A program made the translations under genes and the position numbers. A stretch of DNA of 61,846 nt from an uncultured Clostridia bacterium (GTDB lineage Bacteria; Bacillota; Clostridia; TANB77; CAG-508): NCBI GenBank assembly GCA_948530865.1, contig CAOTKV010000010.1, positions 1 to 61,846 of the forward strand, written 5' to 3'. The notes under the pieces are model-generated. The model searched no databases. It was not told the DNA's origin and saw nothing but the letters and a program-made list of their open reading frames with translations. Every line of letters begins with the position of its first letter. Position 1 is the first letter of the stretch. Below, piece after piece: positions 44,017 to 52,789 of the stretch.

Positions 44017-44912
44017 TAAAATTTTCCCTGCCATAAATCATTTTCTTCTAAAAATTTATTTATTCCATTAAGAATCCATTTCTTATGAGAATTCCATTCT
44101 GGTGCTAAAAGTAAATCTTTTGGAGCATCTCCTGAAATTTTATGAATTACAATATCTTGGCTAATATGAGTTAAAACATAAGAAACAGCACTTATATAAT
44201 ATTCTAATGTGATAGGAGTATAAGAACCGTTTTTGTACATTTCGGCAAGAATTGTATTTTCTACAACATAAGTAGAATGAATTTTTATTCCTTGTATATT
44301 ATGATTATTTATGAAATTTATAGTATTTTTTATATCATCAAAAGATTCGTTAGGAAGTCCTATCATAATGTGAGTTACAATTTCAATATTATATTTATTT
44401 AAAAGTTCTACTGCTTTTGTGAAAGTTTCATTTGAGTAGCCTCTATTAATTAATATTCCAGTATCATCATTAGATGTTTGAAGACCAAGTTCAACCCAAA
44501 CATCAATTTTTTCTTTGTAAGATGCAATTAATTTACAAATATCTTCATTAATACAATCTGGACGAGTTGCAATGGCTAAAGCAACAATTCTATTATCAAT
44601 TAATGCAGAATCATATTTTTCTTTCAAATTTTCTACTGAATCATAAGTATTTGTGAAGTTTTGAAAATATGCAATAAACTTATTTGCACGTTCTGCTTTG
44701 TAGCTTTCAAAATAATTTTTTATTTGCATACTAATATCAGATTTTTTTATGTGTTCTCTAGAACCTTTTTCGCTACAAAAAATGCATCCATGTGTAGATA
44801 TTTTTCCATCTCTATTTGGACAAGTAAATCCACCATCAATACATATTTTTAAAGTTCTTTCACCAAACTTATTTTTCAAATATTTATTTAAACGATTATA
44901 TCTATCTTCCAT
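44004..44912 (-). CDS. YtqA/TIGR01212-family radical SAM protein
   Basis: A 302-residue radical SAM enzyme of unknown reaction. CPNRDGKISTHGCIFCSEKG holds the iron-sulfur cysteines; WVELGLQTSNDDTG and HIMIGLPNESFDDI are typical of the family. The start is ATG 44912 (MEDRYNRLNKY). A TATAAT lies 6 bases before that ATG on the minus strand, so the transcript may begin at or next to the start codon, with no room for a ribosome binding site; an upstream TTG at 44945 would cross this promoter. Confidence 0.88.
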   Translation of the reverse strand: MEDRYNRLNKYLKNKFGERTLKICIDGGFTCPNRDGKISTHGCIFCSEKGSREHIKKSDISMQIKNYFESYKAERANKFIAYFQNFTNTYDSVENLKEKYDSALIDNRIVALAIATRPDCINEDICKLIASYKEKIDVWVELGLQTSNDDTGILINRGYSNETFTKAVELLNKYNIEIVTHIMIGLPNESFDDIKNTINFINNHNIQGIKIHSTYVVENTILAEMYKNGSYTPITLEYYISAVSYVLTHISQDIVIHKISGDAPKDLLLAPEWNSHKKWILNGINKFLEENDLWQGKFYKKN

Positions 44913-45007
44913 AAAAACATTATAACAGAATAAATATAAAAACAAAAGTATTTGAAAAAATAATACTTCGTGTTATAATATCATGGAAATAGAAAGGTTT
45001 TGAGAAA

Positions 45008-46906
45008 ATGAATTACAGAATTACAAATGGTTCAGTTTCATATGGAGCTGAAACAATTTTAGAAGAAATAAATTTTAATGTAAAAGGTAAAGAAAAAGTA
45101 GCAATAGTAGGAAGAAACGGAAGTGGAAAGTCTACTTTATTAAAAGCACTTATAAATAATGAATTACTTTCAGAAGGTGTTGGAATAGATAAATTTAGTG
45201 TTTATAAAGAAAGTGTTAAAGAAATAGGATATCTAAAACAAATAGATTTTGAAGATGATAGCATAACAATGTTAGATGAAATTTTAAAAGTTTATCAAGA
45301 GATAATAGATTTAGAAAAAAAGATAGAAAACTTAGTTATAAAAATGCAAAGTGACTCTTCAGAAGAACTTGGTAAAGAATATTCTAAACTTCATGATAGA
45401 TATGAACTTTTAGATGGATATACATATAAGAAAGAATATGAAACTGCAATAAATAAATTTGGTTTTTCAAATGAAGATAAAAATAAAAAAATAAGTGAAT
45501 TTTCAGGAGGACAGAGAACCAAAATTGCTTTTATAAAACTTCTTTTAAGCAAACCAGATTTGTTACTTTTGGATGAACCAACAAATCATTTAGACATAAC
45601 TACAATAGAATGGCTTGAAGGGTATTTGAAAAATTATCCTAAAGCAGTAGTAATAGTTTCACATGATAGAATGTTTTTAAATAAAATTGTAGACAAAATA
45701 TATGAAATTGAATATGGGGCAATTACAGAATATTCAGGAGATTATGAATTTTTTGAAAAACAAAAAAGAGTAAATTATGAAAGACAATTAAAAGATTTTG
45801 AATTTCAACAAAAAGAAATAAAAAGATTAAATGATATAGCAGATAGATTTAGGTATAAGCCAACAAAAGCTAAAATGGCATTATCAAAATTAAAACAAAT
45901 TGAAAGAATGGTTAAAATTGAAGAACCAAACAAATATGATTTAAAATCTTTTAAAACAAATTTTGAAATAAAACAAGAAAGTGGAAATAATGTATTAACA
46001 GTTGAAAACTTAGAAATAGGATACAATAGTGTTTTATCAAAAAGTTCGTTTAATTTGTATAAAGGTCAAAAACTTGGAATAATAGGAAGTAATGGAACTG
46101 GTAAATCTACATTGTTAAAAACTTTAGTAGGAAATATTAATCCTATAAGTGGAACATATACTTTTGGGCATAATGTACAAATTGGTTATTTTGATCAACA
46201 AATGTTAGGACTAGATAATGATAAAACTGTATTTGATGATTTTTATGAAGAATTTCCAGAGCTTACAGTTACAGAAGTACGAAATTCATTAGCTACATTT
46301 ATGTTTTCAGGTGAAGATGTATTTAAAGAAGTGAAAATGCTTTCAGGTGGAGAAAAAGTTAGATTATCACTTAGTAAAATCTTGAAAAAAGTTCCAAATC
46401 TTTTAATACTTGATGAACCAACAAATCATATGGATATTATAGGAAAAGAAAGTTTAGAAAATATGCTTGAAAATTATAAAGGAACATTAATATTTGTTTC
46501 ACATGATAGATTTTTTGTTAAAAAAATTGCAGATTCAATTTTAAGTTTTGAAAATGGAAAAGTTACATATTATCCATATGGTTACGATTACTATTTAGAA
46601 AAAAGAGAAGAAGAAATATCACTACAAGTAAAAGAAGTTAAAGCAGAAAAAAATCAAAAGAAAGCATATATAAATCCATTAAAAGAAAAAGAGAAACTTG
46701 AAAGAAAAATTAAGAAAATAGAAGAAGAAATTTCCAAAAAAGAAGAACAAATTTTAATCTTGCAAAACGAACTTACAAAAGAAGATATTTATGCAGATTA
46801 TGTAAAAGTTGGAGAAATTCAAGAAAAAATTTCTACTTTAAATAAAGAATTAGAAGAAAATATGATTTCTTGGGAAGAACTTCAAAATCAATATAGTGAA
46901 ATTTAG
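45008..46906 (+). CDS. ABC-F family ATPase
   Basis: A 632-residue soluble protein with two ATP-binding modules: GRNGSGKST and SEFSGGQRTK with LLLLDEPTNHLD in the first, GSNGTGKST and MLSGGEKVR with LLILDEPTNHMD in the second. The linker between them (about 245-320) holds the charged P-site-tRNA-interacting region. A C-terminal coiled coil (about 555-632) is present. ABC-F proteins rescue or tune stalled ribosomes (EttA, Uup and resistance types); which subtype this is cannot be decided. A link to stalling at CGG codons is speculative. Confidence 0.93.
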   Translation: MNYRITNGSVSYGAETILEEINFNVKGKEKVAIVGRNGSGKSTLLKALINNELLSEGVGIDKFSVYKESVKEIGYLKQIDFEDDSITMLDEILKVYQEIIDLEKKIENLVIKMQSDSSEELGKEYSKLHDRYELLDGYTYKKEYETAINKFGFSNEDKNKKISEFSGGQRTKIAFIKLLLSKPDLLLLDEPTNHLDITTIEWLEGYLKNYPKAVVIVSHDRMFLNKIVDKIYEIEYGAITEYSGDYEFFEKQKRVNYERQLKDFEFQQKEIKRLNDIADRFRYKPTKAKMALSKLKQIERMVKIEEPNKYDLKSFKTNFEIKQESGNNVLTVENLEIGYNSVLSKSSFNLYKGQKLGIIGSNGTGKSTLLKTLVGNINPISGTYTFGHNVQIGYFDQQMLGLDNDKTVFDDFYEEFPELTVTEVRNSLATFMFSGEDVFKEVKMLSGGEKVRLSLSKILKKVPNLLILDEPTNHMDIIGKESLENMLENYKGTLIFVSHDRFFVKKIADSILSFENGKVTYYPYGYDYYLEKREEEISLQVKEVKAEKNQKKAYINPLKEKEKLERKIKKIEEEISKKEEQILILQNELTKEDIYADYVKVGEIQEKISTLNKELEENMISWEELQNQYSEI

Positions 46907-46934
46907 GGACACTCCTTAAATTTCACTTTTTTTG
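46895..46934 (+). terminator. Terminator of the ABC-F gene; copy B of the GTGAAATTT palindrome
   Basis: AGTGAAATTTA (46895-46905) pairs with TAAATTTCACT (46917-46927), loop GGGACACTCCT, then T run. The left arm overlaps the stop codon. Shares arms with 18104 and both arms and GGGACA loop with 54583. Confidence 0.82.
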
Positions 46935-47022
46935 TTATATAAATTTAATATATTTGAAATAGAAATAAGAATACTGTATTGCTATAATAATATTGAGATT
47001 ATATATATTATATGAGGGAAAA

Positions 47023-50000
47023 ATGGAAGAAAAAAAGAAAATAAATTATAGTTTGAGAGATTATCAAGAAAATACAACTAATAATATTAGAGAAATTTTT
47101 AGTAGAGAGGCTGATGCATATAATAGATTTGCAGGTGTTGTATTGCCTACTGGTGGTGGAAAATCTTTTGTTGCTATTGAAGAAATATTAGAAGTTTATA
47201 ATGATGAAAATGGAAAGATTTCATTTAAAAATCCTAGTGAAATAGCAGATTTTGATCGCACAAAGCAAATAAATGACACACCTATTCTATATATTGCACC
47301 AAGTCATGAAATTCTTTCTCAAATAAAACTTCATATTGTGAAAAATGTTCTTTTAAGTATAAATGGATTGGAAAATATGTCTGTTTCAGAAATAAATTCT
47401 ATGATTGAAGAAGAGTTTCCATATCTTAATTTTCAAGGAATGGATTCAGAAGTAACAGATTCTAGTAGTGCAAGTGAAAAGAAAAGTGCAATATTAAGAC
47501 AAATATCACCAGAACAAATTACAAAAATGGTAAGAAGGGCATTTCCAGGATTAGATTTAAAGTGTTATGCGGGGGTTAAAGAAAAAGGAAAGACTGTTGA
47601 AAATGATGAATTATTAACAGAAGTAGATGGAGACAAATATTCATTAATTGTATTAGATGAGGCGCATAGAACTGGTTCTAATACTTGGGGAGAAAATATT
47701 GAAAATCTAATTAAAAAAACTACAAAGAGTAAAATATTAGCAATTACAGCAACTCCAAAAAGAACAGATAGTTCTCAAAAAGATATGATGAAAGAACTTG
47801 CTCAAATGGTATATGGAGAAACTGTTTTACCAGATGTATATATGGCAAGTGAAATAGTGGTTTTAGATGCAATGAGAGATGGAATTGTAACTTCACCAGA
47901 AATTGTAGATTTTCCACCATCACTTATTAATTCAGAAGAATATAAAACTCTAAGAGAAAAGTATAGTTCTTCAAGAGGTAAAAATAGAGCTGAATTAAAA
48001 GAAATTTTAGCTCAAATGGAAGCAATAAGTGGAGTTGATCCTAAAAAGAAAATAGATGAAGATAAATTAATAGGAGAAACACTTCAAAGAAATTTAAAAA
48101 ATAAAAATGGTAAATATATAGCATTTATACCAAGTAATAAGTCTAAGGGAGAAGATAAAACAGAAACGCAAGATTACTTTGAGGGGTGGAAGGCAAGAAT
48201 CAGAAAACAGTTTGAAAATGTTTTAGATGAAAATGGAAATCCAGTAAAAGTAGAAGTATCTTTTGTTACAAGTGAAGTAAAAGTACAATCACCTAGTGAT
48301 AATTCTAGAGTATTAAAAAATTTTGAAGACAGTTCTAATACTACTGGTGGAGTAAAAGTTCTTATAGCAATAGATAAATTAAATGAAGGTGTTCATGTTG
48401 ATGGAATTGATGGAATCTTTATGTATAGACCAATAGGAAAAGAAAGTAGTACACTTTTCTTGCAACAATCTGGTAGATGCATATCATCAATGGATCCTAA
48501 AATGGTAACAACTGAAGATTTTATGAGAAAATCAAGAGAGCAAATATTTGATTTTTCAGGAAACTTTTTAAAACAAATAAACAATAATATTGCTGGAAGA
48601 GTATCTAGAAGATATGATTTAGAAAAAATTCAAGAGCTTTCAAATTGGATAAAAGAAAATGGAATTCCAGATATAAATAGTAATGTGCTTAAAGAGGCAA
48701 GATATGCTATTGCATTGAAAAGACTTTATGAAAAATATGAAGCTTATTCTCAAGGTGAAATACCAGTAACTCTCGGCGATACAGATAAAATAAAACAAAT
48801 TGTAAGCATAGGGACTGACATGAAATTATGGGAAATGAAATTTTCAGAAAGAACTGAACTGCCATCAGAAGATGAAATAACTGGTGATAAATTTTTAAGA
48901 CTTACAGATTCGCAAAATAATTTTATGGAGTTGTACAATAGAGGAAATTCATTATCAAGACAAAGTGAACCAGGAGATATAAGAGTTAAGAAATTAATAA
49001 ATATTTTAAAAGTTTTGAAAATGAGAAAACCAGATATAGATATACCTGCAGGATTATTAGTAAAAAATACTAAAGGAAAAGATGAAATGTCATCTGATTG
49101 CGAAAGCATTAGTTTGGACGATTTTTTAAGTAAGAATTTTGAACAATCAGAAATTGAAAGAATTCTTATTGAATTTGAGGATTTAGATAGAGTAGGAGCA
49201 AATAACAGAAGAGAAGTATATCATAGAGGTGAAGAATATGATTTAGGAAAAGAAATAGCTTTTGCTAGAGGAAGACTTTTTACTGATGGTGCAACTTATT
49301 TAAAAACTAATAGTCCAAGCGTTTTTTCTGAGTATAATGCTCATGAACTTATAAATCTTGGAATTTTAGATATACAAATGGTTGAAACAGGTCTTTTAGA
49401 ACTTTATGGAATAAAAAATGCAACAAATAAAAATGGATTTTTAAATCTTAATTCTGTTCCTGCAAAAGAAAGAAAGTATTTACCAGATTTTGGAATTATA
49501 GAAGAATTAGATGAAGTTTCAGTTATAACAGGAAGCAAATTTATTGATGGTAGAGATATAGATGGATATGATGAAAATGGATACGATGAATTTGGATTTG
49601 ATAGATATGGATTTGACAAAGATAAAACTCACCATAAGATAACAGGAGAACCATATGATGATAGAGGATTTATGTGGGATCAAGAAAAAGAAAAATGGAT
49701 AAATTCAAAAACAAAAACAGAATATGATGTATTAGGATTTAATATAGATGGAATAGATGAAAATGGATTTGAAAGACCAGTTGGACTCCAAGTGCGTGAA
49801 GATGGTTCATATGGGTATACTCCAAGATTATGGCATAAGAAAAAAGAAGATGGTACTTATGAAAAATTAGGTAGACTTTTAAATCCTGAAACTGAATTAG
49901 ATGCACATAATTTTAGATATGAACATGGTATAAAATGGGGATATCATGGAAAAATAGGAAAGAAAAGTACTGCTGGACAATTTTGGAGTAATGGTGCAAC

Positions 50001-50688
50001 AACTCAAAATCCACAAAGTAAAGAAGATTTTTATTCATATAGTGATTTAGATATTGATGGTTATAATGAGTATGGATTTAAGAAAATACAAGTAGGAAAA
50101 AACATTGCATATGTACATAGAGATACTTCTACAACGTATGATAAAGGTGGTAATATTCTAGAAATAAAAAATGGTAAAGTTATAGGTTTAAAAATGCATC
50201 CTGCAATAAGAAACACAAAATTTATTGCCAAAAGTATAATATCAGATGGAAAGACTATGGAGGAAGTGTATGAAATTGCAGCAGAAAGTTTAAAATGTAC
50301 AATACCAGAAGCTCAGAGAAAATTGGGAAATGCCATAAGAAACTTTGTACAAATGTCTAGAATGTCACCAGAAATTTTAGAAAATGGATATTTTCAAAAA
50401 CTATTTTCTAAAGAAGGTCCTAAAGAAAAGGGAAAACGTATAGATTTATTTTTTGAAACTTGTCCAGAAATAAAAGATAGAATTATAGAAAGTATTACAG
50501 AAACAGATAGAAGAATTCATCTATTAGATGAATCACTGAAAGAAATAGAAACCAAAGGTCAAGTGGCTGTTGATGCCAAAGATATGGGAACAGCCTTCCG
50601 TTTATATAATGAAAGTCAAGAAATAAAAGAAAGAAAACAAGAAATGAATGATAAAAAAGAATTTTTTAAAGATTTTGATGAAAGATAG
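47023..50688 (+). CDS. Superfamily 2 helicase with large C-terminal region containing GYD-x-x-G repeats
   Basis: A 1221-residue protein. The start is ATG 47023 after GAGGG. The helicase core has a Q-like RDYQENTTNNI, motif I LPTGGGKSFVA (near 43), motif II VLDEAHR (near 211), motif III TATPKR and motif VI LQQSGRC (near 480), resembling type III restriction and DEAD/DEAH helicases. The C-terminal half is unassigned; residues about 840-865 repeat DGYDENGYDEFGFDRYGFDK in five-residue steps, with more DGxDENG and DGYNEYG units later. A final charged coiled coil ends it. It heads a three-gene run with two small proteins. Role in repair or defence is possible but not shown. Confidence 0.75.
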   Translation: MEEKKKINYSLRDYQENTTNNIREIFSREADAYNRFAGVVLPTGGGKSFVAIEEILEVYNDENGKISFKNPSEIADFDRTKQINDTPILYIAPSHEILSQIKLHIVKNVLLSINGLENMSVSEINSMIEEEFPYLNFQGMDSEVTDSSSASEKKSAILRQISPEQITKMVRRAFPGLDLKCYAGVKEKGKTVENDELLTEVDGDKYSLIVLDEAHRTGSNTWGENIENLIKKTTKSKILAITATPKRTDSSQKDMMKELAQMVYGETVLPDVYMASEIVVLDAMRDGIVTSPEIVDFPPSLINSEEYKTLREKYSSSRGKNRAELKEILAQMEAISGVDPKKKIDEDKLIGETLQRNLKNKNGKYIAFIPSNKSKGEDKTETQDYFEGWKARIRKQFENVLDENGNPVKVEVSFVTSEVKVQSPSDNSRVLKNFEDSSNTTGGVKVLIAIDKLNEGVHVDGIDGIFMYRPIGKESSTLFLQQSGRCISSMDPKMVTTEDFMRKSREQIFDFSGNFLKQINNNIAGRVSRRYDLEKIQELSNWIKENGIPDINSNVLKEARYAIALKRLYEKYEAYSQGEIPVTLGDTDKIKQIVSIGTDMKLWEMKFSERTELPSEDEITGDKFLRLTDSQNNFMELYNRGNSLSRQSEPGDIRVKKLINILKVLKMRKPDIDIPAGLLVKNTKGKDEMSSDCESISLDDFLSKNFEQSEIERILIEFEDLDRVGANNRREVYHRGEEYDLGKEIAFARGRLFTDGATYLKTNSPSVFSEYNAHELINLGILDIQMVETGLLELYGIKNATNKNGFLNLNSVPAKERKYLPDFGIIEELDEVSVITGSKFIDGRDIDGYDENGYDEFGFDRYGFDKDKTHHKITGEPYDDRGFMWDQEKEKWINSKTKTEYDVLGFNIDGIDENGFERPVGLQVREDGSYGYTPRLWHKKKEDGTYEKLGRLLNPETELDAHNFRYEHGIKWGYHGKIGKKSTAGQFWSNGATTQNPQSKEDFYSYSDLDIDGYNEYGFKKIQVGKNIAYVHRDTSTTYDKGGNILEIKNGKVIGLKMHPAIRNTKFIAKSIISDGKTMEEVYEIAAESLKCTIPEAQRKLGNAIRNFVQMSRMSPEILENGYFQKLFSKEGPKEKGKRIDLFFETCPEIKDRIIESITETDRRIHLLDESLKEIETKGQVAVDAKDMGTAFRLYNESQEIKERKQEMNDKKEFFKDFDER

Positions 50689-50696
50689 GTAATATT

Positions 50697-51155
50697 ATGA
50701 ACAAAAATAATAGTTTAATTGAAAAGCCAAAATCAATTTTTAGTAAAGTAATAAATTTTTTTAAAAGCTTCTTTTGGAAATCAAAAGATAATGTTAATGA
50801 AAGTATAGAGGATAATTGTTTTACATATGAAAAAAAAGTAAAAGAAGAAATTATTTTAGATACGGATGAAGAAATATTAGAAAGAATAGAAACGTATGAT
50901 TATTATGAAAATGAATCATTTGTAGATGAAGAGATGTTAGAAATTAATGATATGGTAATTGTAAACGATTCAAAAGAAGAGAAAACTAGATTTTTTGATA
51001 TATATAGGAAGATTAAATCACACAAAATAAGTATTCAAGATATTGATGGTTCAGATTTATTTAGAATTAGTTTACTTCTTAAAGAAGAAGAAAAACTAAA
51101 AAAAACTAAAATCATTGAGCAAAAAGAAATTTTATATAAAAAGAATGCTGTTTAA
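50697..51155 (+). CDS. Acidic protein of unknown function in the helicase operon
   Basis: A 152-residue hydrophilic protein with a basic N-terminal part (KSIFSKVINFFKSFFWKSKDN) that could associate with membranes, an acidic middle (DTDEEILERIETYDYYENESFVDEE) and a helical C-terminus. No family recognised. Eight bases after the helicase stop, so co-transcribed. Confidence 0.6.
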   Translation: MNKNNSLIEKPKSIFSKVINFFKSFFWKSKDNVNESIEDNCFTYEKKVKEEIILDTDEEILERIETYDYYENESFVDEEMLEINDMVIVNDSKEEKTRFFDIYRKIKSHKISIQDIDGSDLFRISLLLKEEEKLKKTKIIEQKEILYKKNAV

Positions 51156-51175
51156 TTTTAGAAAGGTATAAAATA

Positions 51176-51640
51176 ATGAATGATAAAAATAATGTAAATG
51201 TAGCAGTAATTGCTAGATTTGAAGAAAATGAAGAAGATTTTATTAAAATAGTAGCAAGTGAAGAACATAAAATAAATTTTGTAAATATAAAAGATGATGA
51301 TGTATCTCAAAAAGTAAAAAAGTCTATTGAATCTACTGATAAAATAATATTACTTATAAATTCAATTGATGGAGTAACACCGAAATTAACTGAAATTATT
51401 AAAGAAATAGTAAAAAATAAAGTAGTTCCAATAGTTGTTTTAAATGAAGTTGGAAATTCAGATTCAACACCATATACAGTAATTGAAGAAATAAATCATG
51501 TACTTGTAATGGAGAATGCAACTGATGAACAATTAGAATTTTCAGTTATATATTTTGATGATGAAAACAAAACAGCCACTTTAGATTTAGAAGAAGAAAC
51601 AAAAGATTTGAATGAGTTATATAAATTTATTATAAAATAA
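51176..51640 (+). CDS. Degenerate BipA/TypA-like G-domain protein lacking GTP-binding motifs
   Basis: A 154-residue protein that follows the strand order of the BipA GTPase domain. NVAVIARFEENEEDF replaces NIAIIAHVDHGKTTL, INFVNIKDDD replaces INIVDTPGH, IILLINSIDGVTPKLTEII matches LLLVDAFEGPMPQTRFV, VPIVVLNEVG replaces KPIVVVNKID, and NATDEQLEFSVIYFD matches GATDEQLDFPVVYAS. The P-loop, G3 and G4 residues are lost, so it cannot bind GTP in the usual way. Its last 20 residues end where the G domain of BipA ends. Function unknown. Confidence 0.65.
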   Translation: MNDKNNVNVAVIARFEENEEDFIKIVASEEHKINFVNIKDDDVSQKVKKSIESTDKIILLINSIDGVTPKLTEIIKEIVKNKVVPIVVLNEVGNSDSTPYTVIEEINHVLVMENATDEQLEFSVIYFDDENKTATLDLEEETKDLNELYKFIIK

Positions 51641-51641
51641 T

Positions 51642-51674
51642 AAAAAGTGCTAGTGATTTTGCTAGCACTTTTTA
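51642..51674 (+). terminator. Terminator of the helicase operon
   Basis: AAAAAGTGCTAG / CTAGCACTTTTT perfect 12-bp stem with TGATTTTG loop. Confidence 0.92.
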
Positions 51675-51825
51675 TGTGTCATCTTTGTGAAAAATATTGA
51701 TTTTTATAATATTTTGTTATATATTATCAACGTGTATAAACACGTAGAAAAATAAATATTAATATAAAATCATGGCTTGTTTGGTTAAATATTGAAAAGC
51801 AAGCAAAGAAAGGAAATAAAATAAA

Positions 51826-52746
51826 ATGGGAAAAACTTATATTTTTGGACACAAAAATCCAGATACAGATTCAATTACATCAAGTTTAGTAATGGCAGAT
51901 TTCGAAAAGAAAAAAGGAAATGCAGAAGCAGTTGCTTGTAGATTAGGAAATGTAAATAAAGAAACAGAATATGTTTTAAATTATTTAGGAATAGAAGCAC
52001 CAGAGTTAATAGAAAATGTAGAAGATGGAGCAAATGTTATTTTAGTAGATCATAATAGCCCAAAAGAATCAATAGATAATTTAGATAATGTAAATATTTT
52101 AAAAGTTGTAGATCATCATAAAATTGCTTTAGAAACATCATATCCATTATTTTATAGAGCAGAAGCAGTAGGATGTACAGAAACAATTATGTACAAGTTA
52201 TATAAAGAAAATGGATTTGAAATAGATAAAAAAGTAGCAACATTAATGGTATCAGCAATTATTTCAGATACATTATTATTAAAATCACCTACAACAACAG
52301 ATGATGATAGAAAAGCTGTTAAAGAACTAGCTGAAATTGCTGGAGTAAATCCAGAAATTTATGGATTAGAAATGCTAAAAGCAGGAACAGATTTAAGTTC
52401 ATTTAGTATAGATGAAATATTACATTTAGATGCTAAAAAAATAGATTTTAAAGATGTAAAATCTATTGTAAATCAAGTTAATACTGCTGATATTTTAGAA
52501 GTTATGAATTTGAAAGCAGATTTAGAAGCTAGAATGAATGAAATTATAAATGAAGAAAATTTAGATTTATTTATGTTATTAATTACAGATATTGTAAATA
52601 GCAATTCACAAGTAATTGCTTTAGGAAAATCAGCTTCACTTGTAGAAAAAGCATATGGAGTTAAATTAGAGAATAATACAGCTTTATTAAAAGGAGTTGT
52701 TTCTCGTAAAAAACAAGTCGTACCTGTTATGACAGAAAATGCTTAA
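51826..52746 (+). CDS. ppaC: Manganese-dependent inorganic pyrophosphatase (family II)
   Basis: A 306-residue cytoplasmic enzyme hydrolysing pyrophosphate. FGHKNPDTDSITS and LVDHNSP, VVDHHK give the DHH metal ligands; SRKKQVVP near the C-terminus is the substrate-binding SRKxQxxP motif of the DHHA2 domain. GAAAGGA precedes ATG 51826. A small ACGTGT...ACACGT dyad lies upstream at 51730-51747. Confidence 0.96.
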   Translation: MGKTYIFGHKNPDTDSITSSLVMADFEKKKGNAEAVACRLGNVNKETEYVLNYLGIEAPELIENVEDGANVILVDHNSPKESIDNLDNVNILKVVDHHKIALETSYPLFYRAEAVGCTETIMYKLYKENGFEIDKKVATLMVSAIISDTLLLKSPTTTDDDRKAVKELAEIAGVNPEIYGLEMLKAGTDLSSFSIDEILHLDAKKIDFKDVKSIVNQVNTADILEVMNLKADLEARMNEIINEENLDLFMLLITDIVNSNSQVIALGKSASLVEKAYGVKLENNTALLKGVVSRKKQVVPVMTENA

Positions 52747-52789
52747 TATTTCAGTCAAAATTAATACTTGAATTTGAGGAGTTGATGTT

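Noticed and set aside
49545..49620. EF-hand calcium sites in the helicase
   Set aside because: The Asp/Gly spacing is a regular five-residue repeat, not the 12-residue EF loop with flanking helices.
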